From contig UQZX01000035.1 of NCBI GenBank assembly GCA_900545525.1, positions 1-24,227 on the forward strand: a stretch of DNA of 24,227 bases, written 5' to 3'. Shown piece after piece: positions 1 through 7,800 of the stretch; the stretch's first letter is position 1, and every line of letters begins with the position of its first letter. The translations under genes were made by a program, and so were the position numbers. The notes under the pieces are model-generated. The model saw nothing but the letters and a program-made list of their open reading frames with translations, was not told the origin of the DNA and made no database searches. Origin of the DNA: an uncultured Prevotella sp. (GTDB lineage Bacteria > Bacteroidota > Bacteroidia > Bacteroidales > Bacteroidaceae).

Positions 1-16
1 AATGCCTGCACAGCGT

Positions 17-48
17 CCCCTCCTTTTCCAAAGGAGGGGCAGGGGTGG
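17..48. repeat. short palindromic repeat (GGAGGGG hairpin with GC-rich tail)
   Basis: Positions 17-26 and 30-39 are perfect 10-bp inverted arms (CCCCTCCTTT / AAAGGAGGGG) around a 3-base loop, followed by CAGGGGTGG. I recall similar hairpins with this tail as dispersed intergenic repeats in Prevotella and other bacteria, but copy number cannot be tested here. No T tract follows on the plus strand, so a simple intrinsic terminator is not supported. Confidence 0.5.
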
Positions 49-69
49 TTTGTATAATTCTCCAAATTC

Positions 70-186
70 ATGCTTGATACCATATACCACATGCACAAGC
101 CTGTGCTCTGCACCACGCACTGGAAATATCCGGAAACGGCAAAAGAAGCCTACGGCATTGACAAATGTCAAAAAAAGGAATATTAA
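70..186 (+). CDS. possible small protein or gene remnant, 38 codons
   Basis: An open frame runs from ATG at 70 to TAA at 184-186, with a second ATG at 91. An in-frame TAA lies at 55-57, so it does not extend further left. The product is hydrophilic and Lys/Tyr-rich (ending KCQKKEY), has an internal HWKYPETAKEAYGID stretch, and contains two cysteines. Its composition looks more like a real protein end than like random sequence, but I recognise no family and see no clear ribosome binding site or promoter. It could be the C-terminal scrap of a decayed gene or chance. It stops about 25 bases before the promoter of the next RNA unit. Confidence 0.2.
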   Translation: MLDTIYHMHKPVLCTTHWKYPETAKEAYGIDKCQKKEY

Positions 187-209
187 TTGGCTAAATCACA
201 CTTATAAGT

Positions 210-242
210 ATTGCTCAGACGCATGAAGAGTTGTATCTTTGC
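210..242 (+). promoter_or_regulatory. Bacteroidota-type promoter for the RNA unit at about 249-421
   Basis: ATTG at 210-213 is followed by a 20-base spacer and TATCTTTGC at 234-242, matching the phylum consensus (TTTG, 19-20 bases, TAnnTTTGC). Transcription should start around 248-250. No credible start codon with an open frame follows, which suggests a non-coding transcript. Confidence 0.65.
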
Positions 243-248
243 ATCAGA

Positions 249-421
249 AAAAGGTTAATAGATTGTTTAGGTTAATAGTAGTTTTTTTAAGGTAAAGTTT
301 TCATGATTGTTTGGAAGGATGGCAAAGGTAGTCGTGAGACTCCCTTCAAATTCTGAAAGATTTTTTAGTTAAACATAGTTTTACACGCTGTTGCTCGTTG
401 AGAGTGGCAGCGTGTTTTTTT
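249..421 (+). ncRNA. candidate small RNA of about 170 nt with its own promoter and terminator
   Basis: The unit is bounded by a consensus promoter (210-242) and an intrinsic terminator (383-421) and has no supported reading frame. It contains the direct repeat GGTTAATAG (near 254 and 270), a T-rich stretch and a local hairpin. In that hairpin TTG-AAGG at 311-318 (one bulged G) pairs with CCTTCAA at 343-349, enclosing AGTC/GACT at 330-333 and 338-341. The promoter-RNA-terminator layout matches the general description of the Bacteroidales-1 RNA motif, but I cannot confirm membership from memory. No long 5'-3' closing helix is visible, so it does not look like 6S RNA. Confidence 0.5.
383..421 (+). 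terminator. intrinsic terminator of the small RNA unit
   Basis: ACACGCTG at 383-390 pairs perfectly with CAGCGTGT at 408-415, and G-T wobbles plus CTC/GAG extend the stem toward the loop. A run of six T follows at 416-421 on the plus strand. Confidence 0.75.
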
Positions 422-423
422 AC

Positions 424-665
424 GGGCTGAAAGCCCAACAAGCGCACAGCCCATGGCAACGCCATGGGAATGGAAGCACAGTTGAAGCTGCGCCCTACAG
501 GGGCAAAAGCGTTAAAAACAGGCATGCCGTGTATTTGTTTATCAATACACGGCATGCTCTCATTACTTACAGAGAAACGCTTTTGCCCCTTCAGGGCGCA
601 GCTTTAATATAACAACTGTACCCAGGGCGTTGCCCAGGGCTGTCCGCTCATTGGGCTTTCAGCCC
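424..665. repeat. 242-bp imperfect inverted-repeat element, MITE-like, with a nested hairpin
   Basis: The ends are inverse copies: GGGCTGAAAGCCC at 424-436 and GGGCTTTCAGCCC at 653-665. The match continues inward through CAGCCCatGGCAACGCC versus GGCGTTGCCcaGGGCTG and GCTGCGCCCT..GGGGCAAAAGCGTT (near 486-513) versus AACGCTTTTGCCCC..AGGGCGCAGC (near 576-603). The centre carries a separate perfect 14-bp hairpin at 522-535 and 544-557. No transposase gene is present. Frames inside it, including a 69-codon minus frame at 346-555, are the kind often annotated as hypothetical proteins in Prevotella and are probably spurious. It is best read as a dispersed non-autonomous or REP-like element; copy number was not testable. 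Confidence 0.7.
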
Positions 666-701
666 GCAGACAGTAATGGTGGAATGTCCCTCCAATTTTC
701 C

Positions 702-803
702 GATGGAACTTTATATATTATATAAGGTATATGCACTCGCTGCCTCTGAAGCTACTTATGCTATGCTGATGGAACTTTATATATTATATAAGGTATATGC
801 ACT
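702..803. repeat. direct duplication of a 36-bp AT-rich sequence
   Basis: Positions 702-737 and 768-803 are identical over 36 bases, beginning GATGGAACTTTATATATT and ending GGTATATGCACT. A 30-bp spacer of different sequence lies between them, giving a period of 66 bp. Each copy contains a near-palindromic TTATATATTATATAA core. The duplication lies in the ptb-buk upstream region and could be an operator pair or a remnant of a repeat family. Confidence 0.85.
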
Positions 804-855
804 ATATTTTTGTTAAAAGCCCATATCCTGCATATATAATTAAAAATAAATGTAT

Positions 856-864
856 TATCTTTGT
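856..864 (+). promoter_or_regulatory. probable -7 element of the ptb-buk promoter
   Basis: TATCTTTGT fits TAnnTTTG, but no good TTTG lies 19-20 bases upstream. Transcription would start near 870. A second, weaker match, TATTTTTG, occurs at 805-812 immediately after the second 36-mer. The leader from about 870 to 947 contains two small hairpins: CCTGA/TCAGG at 881-895, and GAGGCG/CGCCTC at 912-928, which is about 20 bases before the start codon. No Shine-Dalgarno sequence is visible, which is normal for this phylum. Confidence 0.45.
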
Positions 865-947
865 CCTGAGATAATATTTGCCTGAATATATCAGGCTTTA
901 ATGATATTACGGAGGCGCCGGACGCCTCATTAAAAAATCTAATACCT

Positions 948-1865
948 ATGTACACGACGATTGACTTTCAAACCTTGGCGGAACAGCTGAAAACTGCCGG
1001 AATACGGAGACGGGTTGCCGTGGCAAGACCGGGCGACGGGCACACAAAGGAGGTGATAATGCGCAGCCTGCAAGAGGGGCTGGCGGATTTTCTGCTCGTT
1101 GCAGACAGAGAAAGCCGTGAAGCGGCAGAAGAAATCATGGACAGCAGTCCCGGACACGTAACGGTTTTTTATGAGAAAGACGACGTGGCGACGGCGCGCA
1201 AGGCTGTGTCACTGGTAAAGAACGGCGATGCTGACGTGCTGATGAAGGGCACGCTAAACACCGATGTGCTGTTGCGTGCCGTGCTGGACAAGGAGCATGG
1301 GATTATGGAAAAGGGAAGCGTGCTGAGCCATGTCACGGCGGCAGAGGTTCCGGCATATAAAAAGATGCTCCTGTTTTCAGACGCGGCGGTGATACCGAGA
1401 CCCACTACCGAGCAGTTTGAGGCGATAATACGATATACGACAGGGATTTTCCGGAAAATCAGCAGCGGCACGCCAAACGTGGCACTGATACACTGCACGG
1501 AGAAGACAAGCGAGAAATTTCCACACACCATCAGCTATGCCGAAATAATGAAAAAGGCTGAAGGCGGTGCATACGGAGACATTGTCATTGGCGGTCCGAT
1601 GGATGTCAAGACCGCATGCGATGCCGAAAGCGGACAGATAAAGGGCATCTGCTCGCCCGTAACGGGAAATGCCGACATTCTTGTCTTTCCCAACATCGAG
1701 TCTGGAAACGTGTTCTACAAGACAATAACGGTATTCGGCAACGCCCTGACGGCAGGCATGCTCTGCGGCACAACAGCCCCCGTGGTTGTAGCTTCAAGGG
1801 CTGACTCGTCACAGTCGAAGTTCAGCAGCCTCATCCTTGCCTGTGCCACGGCAGACAAGAAATAA
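948..1865 (+). CDS. ptb: phosphate butyryltransferase (phosphotransbutyrylase)
   Basis: The 305-residue product is a full-length member of the PTA_PTB family. This cytoplasmic enzyme exchanges CoA for phosphate on butyryl-CoA, or on branched acyl-CoAs such as isobutyryl- or isovaleryl-CoA, giving the acyl phosphate used by the next enzyme. Family hallmarks are the N-terminal RRRVAVARPGDGHT segment, ADVLMKGTLNTDVLLRAVL (around residues 95-113), the IGGPMDVKTACD stretch, and a C-terminal ADILVFPNIESGNVFYKT segment that shapes the active site in this family. The start at 948 gives the expected length and follows a hairpin-containing leader. It lies 18 bases before a butyrate-kinase gene, the classic ptb-buk order, so the two are almost certainly co-transcribed. 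Straight-chain versus branched-chain preference cannot be decided from sequence alone. Confidence 0.93.
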   Translation: MYTTIDFQTLAEQLKTAGIRRRVAVARPGDGHTKEVIMRSLQEGLADFLLVADRESREAAEEIMDSSPGHVTVFYEKDDVATARKAVSLVKNGDADVLMKGTLNTDVLLRAVLDKEHGIMEKGSVLSHVTAAEVPAYKKMLLFSDAAVIPRPTTEQFEAIIRYTTGIFRKISSGTPNVALIHCTEKTSEKFPHTISYAEIMKKAEGGAYGDIVIGGPMDVKTACDAESGQIKGICSPVTGNADILVFPNIESGNVFYKTITVFGNALTAGMLCGTTAPVVVASRADSSQSKFSSLILACATADKK

Positions 1866-1883
1866 ACTTAGAGACCACAACAC

Positions 1884-2945
1884 ATGAAAAAGATATTCGT
1901 AATAAACCCGGGATCTACATCGACAAAGGTCGCAATTTTTGAAGACGGGAAAGCCGTATGGATGTCGGGCGGGCATCATCCCACCTCCGAGATTGCCATG
2001 TTCCACAGCCCGTTGGAACAGTATGAGTACCGCAAGGAGTTTATCCTCGACAAACTTGCAAAGTCGGGAATACCGCTCGAATTCGATGCTGTGATTGGCC
2101 GCGGCGGACTTACCAAGCCCGTGGAAGGCGGCGTATACAACATCAATGAGCAGATGATACGCGACTTGAGAGAGGCAAAAGACCAGCACGCCTGCAATCT
2201 CGGTCCCATCATAGCGTTCGACATTGCGCGACAGTGCCATTGCCCTGCTTTCATGGCAGACCCAGGAGTGGTGGACGAGCTACAGCCTTTGGCGCGCATC
2301 ACAGGTCTGCCTTTCATGAAGAAAAGGACCATCTGGCATGCGCTGAACAGCCGTGCCGTGTCACGAAGATACGCCAAGTCGATAGGTAAAAGGTATGAGG
2401 ACATGAACCTTATCGTGGTTCATCTCGGCGGAGGAATATCCATAGGAGCACATCAGAAAGGGCGTGTGGTCGACGTAAACAACGCCTTGAACGGCGACGG
2501 TCCTTTCTCGCCGGAACGCACGGGCACACTGCCGATGAACCAGATTATAGACCTTTGCTTCAGCGGGAAGTACAGCCAGAAACAGATAACAAAGATGATA
2601 ACCGGACACGGGGGCATCGTGGCACATCTCGGGACAAACGACATGATAACCGTATCGCGCGAGGCTGAAGCCGGGAACGAGCCTTATCACACCGTGCTCA
2701 ACGCCATGCTGTACAGCGTGGCAAAGCATGTGGGGGCAATGTTCGTGGCTCTCGACGGGCAGGTTGATGCCATAATATACACCGGAGGAATAGCCCACAG
2801 CAAATATTGCATCGACACGCTGAAACGCCGCACATCGTATATGGCACCGGTGGTTGTCATGCCCGGCGAGGGCGAAATGGAGTCTTTGGCATACAATGCA
2901 CTCGGCGCGCTGAACGGCGAACTTGAGATAAAGGAGTATGTCTGA
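1884..2945 (+). CDS. buk: butyrate kinase
   Basis: The 353-residue product belongs to the acetate/butyrate kinase group of the ASKHA superfamily. It transfers phosphate from butyryl phosphate (or a branched acyl phosphate) to ADP, giving ATP and the free acid. The N-terminal phosphate loop INPGSTSTKVAIF (residues 7-19), the VHLGGGISIGAH adenosine/phosphate motif, NALNGDGPFSPERTG and the late YTGGIAHS motif are all present and in family order. The length matches usual butyrate kinases, and the start at 1884 is the only one that keeps the complete phosphate loop. It is the second gene of a two-gene operon with ptb and is followed by a strong terminator. No other butyrate-pathway gene is visible here, so the source of acyl-CoA (amino-acid or crotonyl-CoA routes) is unknown. 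Confidence 0.93.
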   Translation: MKKIFVINPGSTSTKVAIFEDGKAVWMSGGHHPTSEIAMFHSPLEQYEYRKEFILDKLAKSGIPLEFDAVIGRGGLTKPVEGGVYNINEQMIRDLREAKDQHACNLGPIIAFDIARQCHCPAFMADPGVVDELQPLARITGLPFMKKRTIWHALNSRAVSRRYAKSIGKRYEDMNLIVVHLGGGISIGAHQKGRVVDVNNALNGDGPFSPERTGTLPMNQIIDLCFSGKYSQKQITKMITGHGGIVAHLGTNDMITVSREAEAGNEPYHTVLNAMLYSVAKHVGAMFVALDGQVDAIIYTGGIAHSKYCIDTLKRRTSYMAPVVVMPGEGEMESLAYNALGALNGELEIKEYV

Positions 2946-2964
2946 CTAATGATGACAAGGCAAG

Positions 2965-2999
2965 CCTATATGTCTTATAGGTCCTATAAGACATATAGG
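2965..2999. repeat. perfect 35-bp palindrome (CCTATA...TATAGG) after buk
   Basis: The arms at 2965-2981 and 2983-2999 are perfect 17-bp inverted copies around one central T, beginning CCTATATG and containing CTTATAGG. It shares the CTTATAGG/CCTATAAG core with the repeat at 3583-3625 on the other side of ispF. No T tract follows, so it is probably not the terminator; that lies at 3032-3064. Confidence 0.8.
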
Positions 3000-3031
3000 T
3001 CTTATAAAATATATTTTTATACCATCCAAAA

Positions 3032-3064
3032 AGCAAAAAGCCGGCGTTGTGCCGGCTTTTTGCT
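3032..3064. terminator. bidirectional intrinsic terminator between buk and ispF
   Basis: AGCAAAAAGCCGGC at 3032-3045 and GCCGGCTTTTTGCT at 3051-3064 form a perfect 14-bp stem with loop GTTGT. The A and T tracts flank the GC core, so it can work in both directions, ending ptb-buk transcripts on plus and ispF transcripts on minus. It lies 13 bases beyond the ispF stop. Confidence 0.85.
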
Positions 3065-3076
3065 ATCATTCACCAA

Positions 3077-3556
3077 TCATTCCTTTACGATAAGTACCGT
3101 GGCATACGCGCTTATCCCCTCTTCCCTTCCAGTAAATCCGAGACGTTCGGTGGTAGTCGCCTTTATGGAAATATTGTCCTCGTCCGTATCCATTACACCT
3201 GCAAGGCACGCCTTCATTGCAGGCACATGGGGATTTATCTTGGGACGCTCCGCACATATCGTGGCGTCCACGTTGCCAAGTTTATAGCCCTTGGAGGCAA
3301 TAAGCTGCATTGTCTTGCGCAGCAAAATCTTGCTGTCCACGTTAAGTGTTTCCTGCGAAGTGTCGGGAAAGTGCCAGCCTATGTCACGCATGTTTGCCGC
3401 CCCGAGCAGTGCATCGCAGACGGCATGGATGAGCACATCGGCATCGCTGTGACCGAGAAGCCCGAGCTTGTGGTCTATCCTTATCCCGCCAAGCCAAAGC
3501 TCCCGTCCCTCAACAAGCCTGTGCACATCGAAGCCGAAACCTACACGTATGTTCAT
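3077..3556 (-). CDS. ispF: 2-C-methyl-D-erythritol 2,4-cyclodiphosphate synthase
   Basis: The 159-residue product is a complete IspF. In the cytoplasmic MEP pathway of isoprenoid synthesis, this trimeric enzyme cyclises CDP-methylerythritol 2-phosphate to MEcPP, releasing CMP. The metal ligands of the family are present: Asp10 and His12 in GFGFDVHRL, and His44 in HSDADVLIHAVCDALLGA. The C-terminal IKATTTERLGFTGREEGI signature is also intact, and length and start are standard. It lies 93 bases downstream of porV on the same strand, with a short palindromic array in the gap, so it may be the last gene of the FAH-porU-porV transcript or have its own promoter. A strong terminator follows. Confidence 0.96.
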   Translation of the reverse strand: MNIRVGFGFDVHRLVEGRELWLGGIRIDHKLGLLGHSDADVLIHAVCDALLGAANMRDIGWHFPDTSQETLNVDSKILLRKTMQLIASKGYKLGNVDATICAERPKINPHVPAMKACLAGVMDTDEDNISIKATTTERLGFTGREEGISAYATVLIVKE

Positions 3557-3582
3557 TGAAAATATGTTTTTTGATTAAAACG

Positions 3583-3625
3583 CCTATAAGACTTATAGGA
3601 CTTATAAGACTTATAGGACCTATAA
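3583..3625. repeat. tandem palindromic repeat, 18-bp units (CCTATAAG-A-CTTATAGG)
   Basis: Two consecutive 18-bp units at 3583-3600 and 3601-3618, plus a partial unit at 3619-3625, share the form yCTATAAG-A-CTTATAGG-A; the second unit differs only at its first base. Each unit is an 8+1+8 palindrome. The array lies between porV and ispF, upstream of the ispF start, and uses the same core as the 35-bp palindrome at 2965-2999. Confidence 0.8.
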
Positions 3626-3649
3626 CATCACTGCCGGGACCTGCGCTTA

Positions 3650-4816
3650 TCACCTGCGGAACAGGTCCTTGATGCCGTCCATGTCGAAACCGAGGGTAAA
3701 GCGCATCGTCTGGTCCAGCGGATTGCTCTTCGCCGTAGCGATGACATAACCGCAGTCGAGCGTGAACGCGCTCATGCGGAAGCCCGCACCGACGGTAAAA
3801 TACTTTCTGTTTCCCTTGTTCTCCGACTCATGATGATATCCGGCACGCACCGAGAACTTGTCGTTGTAGACATATTCGGCACCCACACTCCAGTTTATCT
3901 CCTGCAGCTCTTCCTTCATACCGCCGGGTGCATCGCCAAAGCTCTTGAATATACCGGCTATGCTTGATACGTCATAATATTCTTTCTGAATACGCCGTTT
4001 ATAATCTTCCTCCAACTCACCGTCCTCCTGAAGCGGGAAAGTAGGCACGAGCAACTTGTTGGCATCGGCTGCTATGGTGAAGCGGCTGTACTCGTCTACG
4101 GGCACCATAAGCGATGCTCCGAGACGCATGTTGGTTGGTATGAACTCGCTGTCGTCGCTTCCGCCGAACGTAATCTTACTACCGATGTTGCTTATGTTGA
4201 GACCTATGCCCAGCTGACACTCGCGCTCTCCGATGTTGATATAGTCGTTGTAATAGCACGCTATGTCGGCAGCAAAGGCGCTACCGGGTGACGTGTCGTC
4301 CTCATAATTATAAGTAAGGTCGGAGTAAATCCACCTCACTGCCGCTGCAAGAGAGAACTTCTCGCTGAGCATAAGAGAATATGCCACGTCAAGGGACATC
4401 TCATACGGGTTGATAGTCATTGCATTCTCACTCTCGTCGGTGAAGACCTCTCCGAGCGAGAAATAGCGCAACGAGGCTGACACGGCACTGTAGTCGCCTA
4501 TGCGGTAGTAGCCCGACAGATATGCCACGGACATGTCGCTGACAAGCTGGCGCAGCCACGGAGTATAGTTGAGCGACACCCCTGCACGGCTTATACAGAA
4601 CGGATATTTTGCCGGGTTCCAGTATTGTGAGTTGACATCCGGGTCGGTTGCCGCACCAACGTCACCCATACCGGCAGCACGTGCGTCGGGAGCAATCATC
4701 TGCGAGGTCACCGATGTGTTTACCGGATTGAATATATCCTTCTTATCCTGCGCACCGACAGTTGTCGCAAACAGCGCGAAGGCAACAGCCGTGAAAAGTC
4801 TCATGAAATTCTTCAT
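3650..4816 (-). CDS. porV: PorV (LptO) outer-membrane protein of the type IX secretion system
   Basis: The 388-residue product starts with a signal peptide (hydrophobic core about residues 5-20, likely cleavage after VGA) and continues as a beta-barrel of the PorV/PorQ family. The conserved N-terminal segment with APDARAAGMGDVGAATDPD and SQYWNPAKYPF (about residues 42-72) is the hallmark of this group. In Porphyromonas gingivalis, PorV binds cargo emerging from the Sov translocon and delivers it to the PorU attachment complex, and it is needed for deacylation of LPS on cargo. The length is close to that of known PorV proteins. It lies directly downstream of porU (gap 71 bases, no promoter seen), the conserved order in the phylum. 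The last residues fit a closing barrel strand. Confidence 0.93.
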   Translation of the reverse strand: MKNFMRLFTAVAFALFATTVGAQDKKDIFNPVNTSVTSQMIAPDARAAGMGDVGAATDPDVNSQYWNPAKYPFCISRAGVSLNYTPWLRQLVSDMSVAYLSGYYRIGDYSAVSASLRYFSLGEVFTDESENAMTINPYEMSLDVAYSLMLSEKFSLAAAVRWIYSDLTYNYEDDTSPGSAFAADIACYYNDYINIGERECQLGIGLNISNIGSKITFGGSDDSEFIPTNMRLGASLMVPVDEYSRFTIAADANKLLVPTFPLQEDGELEEDYKRRIQKEYYDVSSIAGIFKSFGDAPGGMKEELQEINWSVGAEYVYNDKFSVRAGYHHESENKGNRKYFTVGAGFRMSAFTLDCGYVIATAKSNPLDQTMRFTLGFDMDGIKDLFRR

Positions 4817-4887
4817 CTGATATAATACCTTTTAATAACTTACTTAATACATAACTGATTATGCGCCGATTTATTGCCCGCGTGGCA

Positions 4888-7800
4888 TTATTCGATGACA
4901 ATCAGCTTGCGTGCCTTCGATGCTTTGCTGCTTCCGTTGCTGCTTATCTGCACCCTATAGAGATAAATACCCGTGCTGAGACGGTTTCCGTCTTCCTTCA
5001 CAAGGTTCCAGTCCACTGTATATGCCCCTATCGGCGACACCCCGTTCTCCTTGTGCTTCCACAGCGGCCGCCCGCTGATGTCGAACACCTCAATCTCCAC
5101 ATCCATGTTGCTGCCGTAGCGGTCGTGGCTGACAATGAACGTTGTCGACGTGCGTGCAGGATTATCCGTGCAGCCGATGCTGAACAGTCCGGGCGTCAGT
5201 CCGCTCACAACATTAAACGTCAGCTCTGCCGTTGAAGAGTTGTTCATGATGTCCCAGGCACGGAAACGCAGTTTGTGACGTCCCGGCGCAAGTTCCGGAA
5301 TGCTGTAGAATGTCGTTCCGGAGGTATAGCTTCCGAAGTCGTACGTGAAGTTCTCATTCAGTATGTACGTCTTCGACATGTCGCCGTCTATCGTCAGCTG
5401 CAGGTCGTGCCCCACCCCGTTTCCGGTGGTGTTGATGCCGTCCTTGTCCCTTATCTGCGCCACGAAATACGGCGTTGTGTTCACGTTGCCGCCGTTGGAG
5501 AACGACGGGGAGTTGAGATAACAGTATATCGACGGACCTATGGAGTCGGTCTTCGCATTCTCAGTGCCTCCCACCGCAAAGCCCTCACAATATCCGTTTG
5601 CCGACAATGTGTTGTCGTTGTTCACCGCAAACAGGTTTATAAGCCCGCTCCTGCCTGAGTAGTTGATGTCCATGGGAACGGAGAAAGAGAAGTCAAACAG
5701 CCCGGAACGCACGCTGTCACGCCCGTTAAAGAGAGACTTTGTCCTGTCGTAATACTCAAATTTGGTCGAAGCACCGTCACCGGAAGTATCGTTAAGACGG
5801 CACACCACCTGCACTTCCGAGTCTCTTACGTTAGCTGTCAGCGTCCCGTTGAAATCCGTGCAGACCTCTCCCCCGCGCTCTATGTGACCGCTTACACTCA
5901 CCAGTCCGCCTGCACTCAACGTCACCTCCGTGTCCATGTCGTCCACCGGCACACCGTTGATGCGGTCTACCACCGCCGTAAGTTCAGGAATGTTGAGCAC
6001 CAATGCGGGGTCTCCAAGCAGCGAATACTGCAACTTGTTCACCGTATGGTCCTTCTCCGCTTCTGTCGCTGCGGTAATCAGACTGTTCTTGGCAATACGC
6101 TGTGCATCGCCTATGGAGACATACTTTCCATTGACCTTGGTGAACAGCGCGCGCAGGAAAGCCTTGTTTATACGCTCGTTTCTGTCGGTATACACGGTGC
6201 GCGTGGTGCCGAAGAACGCCATTGTACCGCCTTTGGCATTGAGCAGTGCCGCCTCGCCGATGTTATTCACGGTGCCGTCGAACGGCATTATGTCGCACGA
6301 GGCTGTTATCCACAACGGATAGTTTGTATTGCTGAAATTGGCAAAGTCGTTAACGCTGAGCACCCTCTCATGCGATATCTGGTTAGGACCGCCGTGCCCG
6401 CAATAGTCCATGACGAGCGCCCCCGCCGCCTGCTGCGCCTTTATAAGTTCCATTACATCGGGATATGAGTTGCCCGTAGCGGAAGAGACACGCGCATAAG
6501 AGTCCCACATCACACGCTTTACGTGCAGTCCGGGATTGAGCGACTCCACCACCTTGGCGGCATTATCGGCACCAATCATGTGTATATTCTCGTTTCCGTC
6601 ATCGCCCATAAACATGACAACATTCTGCCATGCGCCGGCATTCTTGTTCTCCATGTACGCTATGGTCTTGTCTACAAGCGTCTTTGCATCGTGCTCATTG
6701 CTTACGGGGAAGCGTCCCACGGCAATGTCGTGCTTGTCAGACGTCATGACGTTTGCCCCCTCTCCGTCGTCGAGAAGACAGAAGAAGCCGTCGTCGACAT
6801 AACAGTCTACGTAGCTGAACGAGTTCTCACTCTCAAAGCACAGCAGATAGTCATCGGGACTCACACCGCGCAATGCCGCCGTGTTCATCCTGTTGTCCCA
6901 CACGCAGTCGCCGAAGAGCAGCAGATAACGCGGCATGTCCGCCTCTGTCGAAGCCCTGTCGTAAAGCATCTTCATGTAACGGCGGTAGGCATTGGCATCA
7001 GGCGTTCCGCTCGAAAACTCGTTGTATACCTCATCGGCAGGCACCATGCGCACCCTCAAGCCGTCGTGCTTCTCATGATACTCCTTGAGACGCTTTGCCT
7101 GCTCGTTAAGCTTGCCCGATGCCGGAACGATTATCACCATGTCGTATGCCCCGTCGCCATGCAGGTCCTGATTTGTGATGTTATAGACATACTCAGGCGC
7201 GGGGAAAGACGCGCGCGAGATGTCGGGAAGCGGGCGGGGCGTTTCGTGATACACGGAGATATAGTCAAGCCTCACCGGTCCGCCCATAATCGTCTTTATC
7301 GTCACCGTATCCTTTGCCAGCATCCGCTCAACGCTGTATGTCGCCTTTGCGATGCCGCCCTCGTCGTATTTAGACATCCCGCCAATACGCTGCGTGCCGA
7401 GAAGCCGGTCGCCGAGCCACACCTCCGCCACCGTAGACGAACTTTCCTTGCCTGCCGTCAGAGCCACGGAGATTGTGCCGCGGGTGTGCTCCCCGCCGTC
7501 CACAGGCACCACCATGGCATAAGAGGCGGAGTCGCCGAACTGTATGGGTGTGGCTTCAAAAAGATTGCGTCCGCCCTGGAACCATGCGAAGTTGTCCACT
7601 TCACGCAGGGCATGATAGTCGTCGTACGACGGATAGAACGAGTCCACAAAGGCGGCACTGTCGACACTCAGCGGCTCGTCGTCGCCCTGTGTTATGAGAT
7701 AATATCCGTAGTCTGAATACGGGTTGCGCGTGCGTTCCGTCGCAGTTTTTGTCTTCCACGTCACCGGTCCCTGCGCATGGAACAGCCGGCGCCCCTCAAT

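Noticed and set aside
249..421. 6S RNA
   Set aside because: No long closing helix between the two ends and no central bubble; the 3' end is a separate terminator hairpin.
346..612. Open frames of 69 (minus) and 73 (plus) codons overlapping the inverted-repeat element
   Set aside because: They are translations of a long palindrome and its flank. The same kind of repeat is often annotated as hypothetical protein; no ribosome binding site or promoter.
2965..2999. 35-bp palindrome as the buk terminator
   Set aside because: It is AT-rich with no T tract; the GC-rich hairpin at 3032-3064 is the better terminator.
6523..7716. 397-codon plus-strand open frame inside porU
   Set aside because: It is antisense to the C25 domain of porU, whose catalytic motifs and length are certain. 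The translation is His/Arg/Val-rich, as typical of a mirror frame in GC-rich codons.
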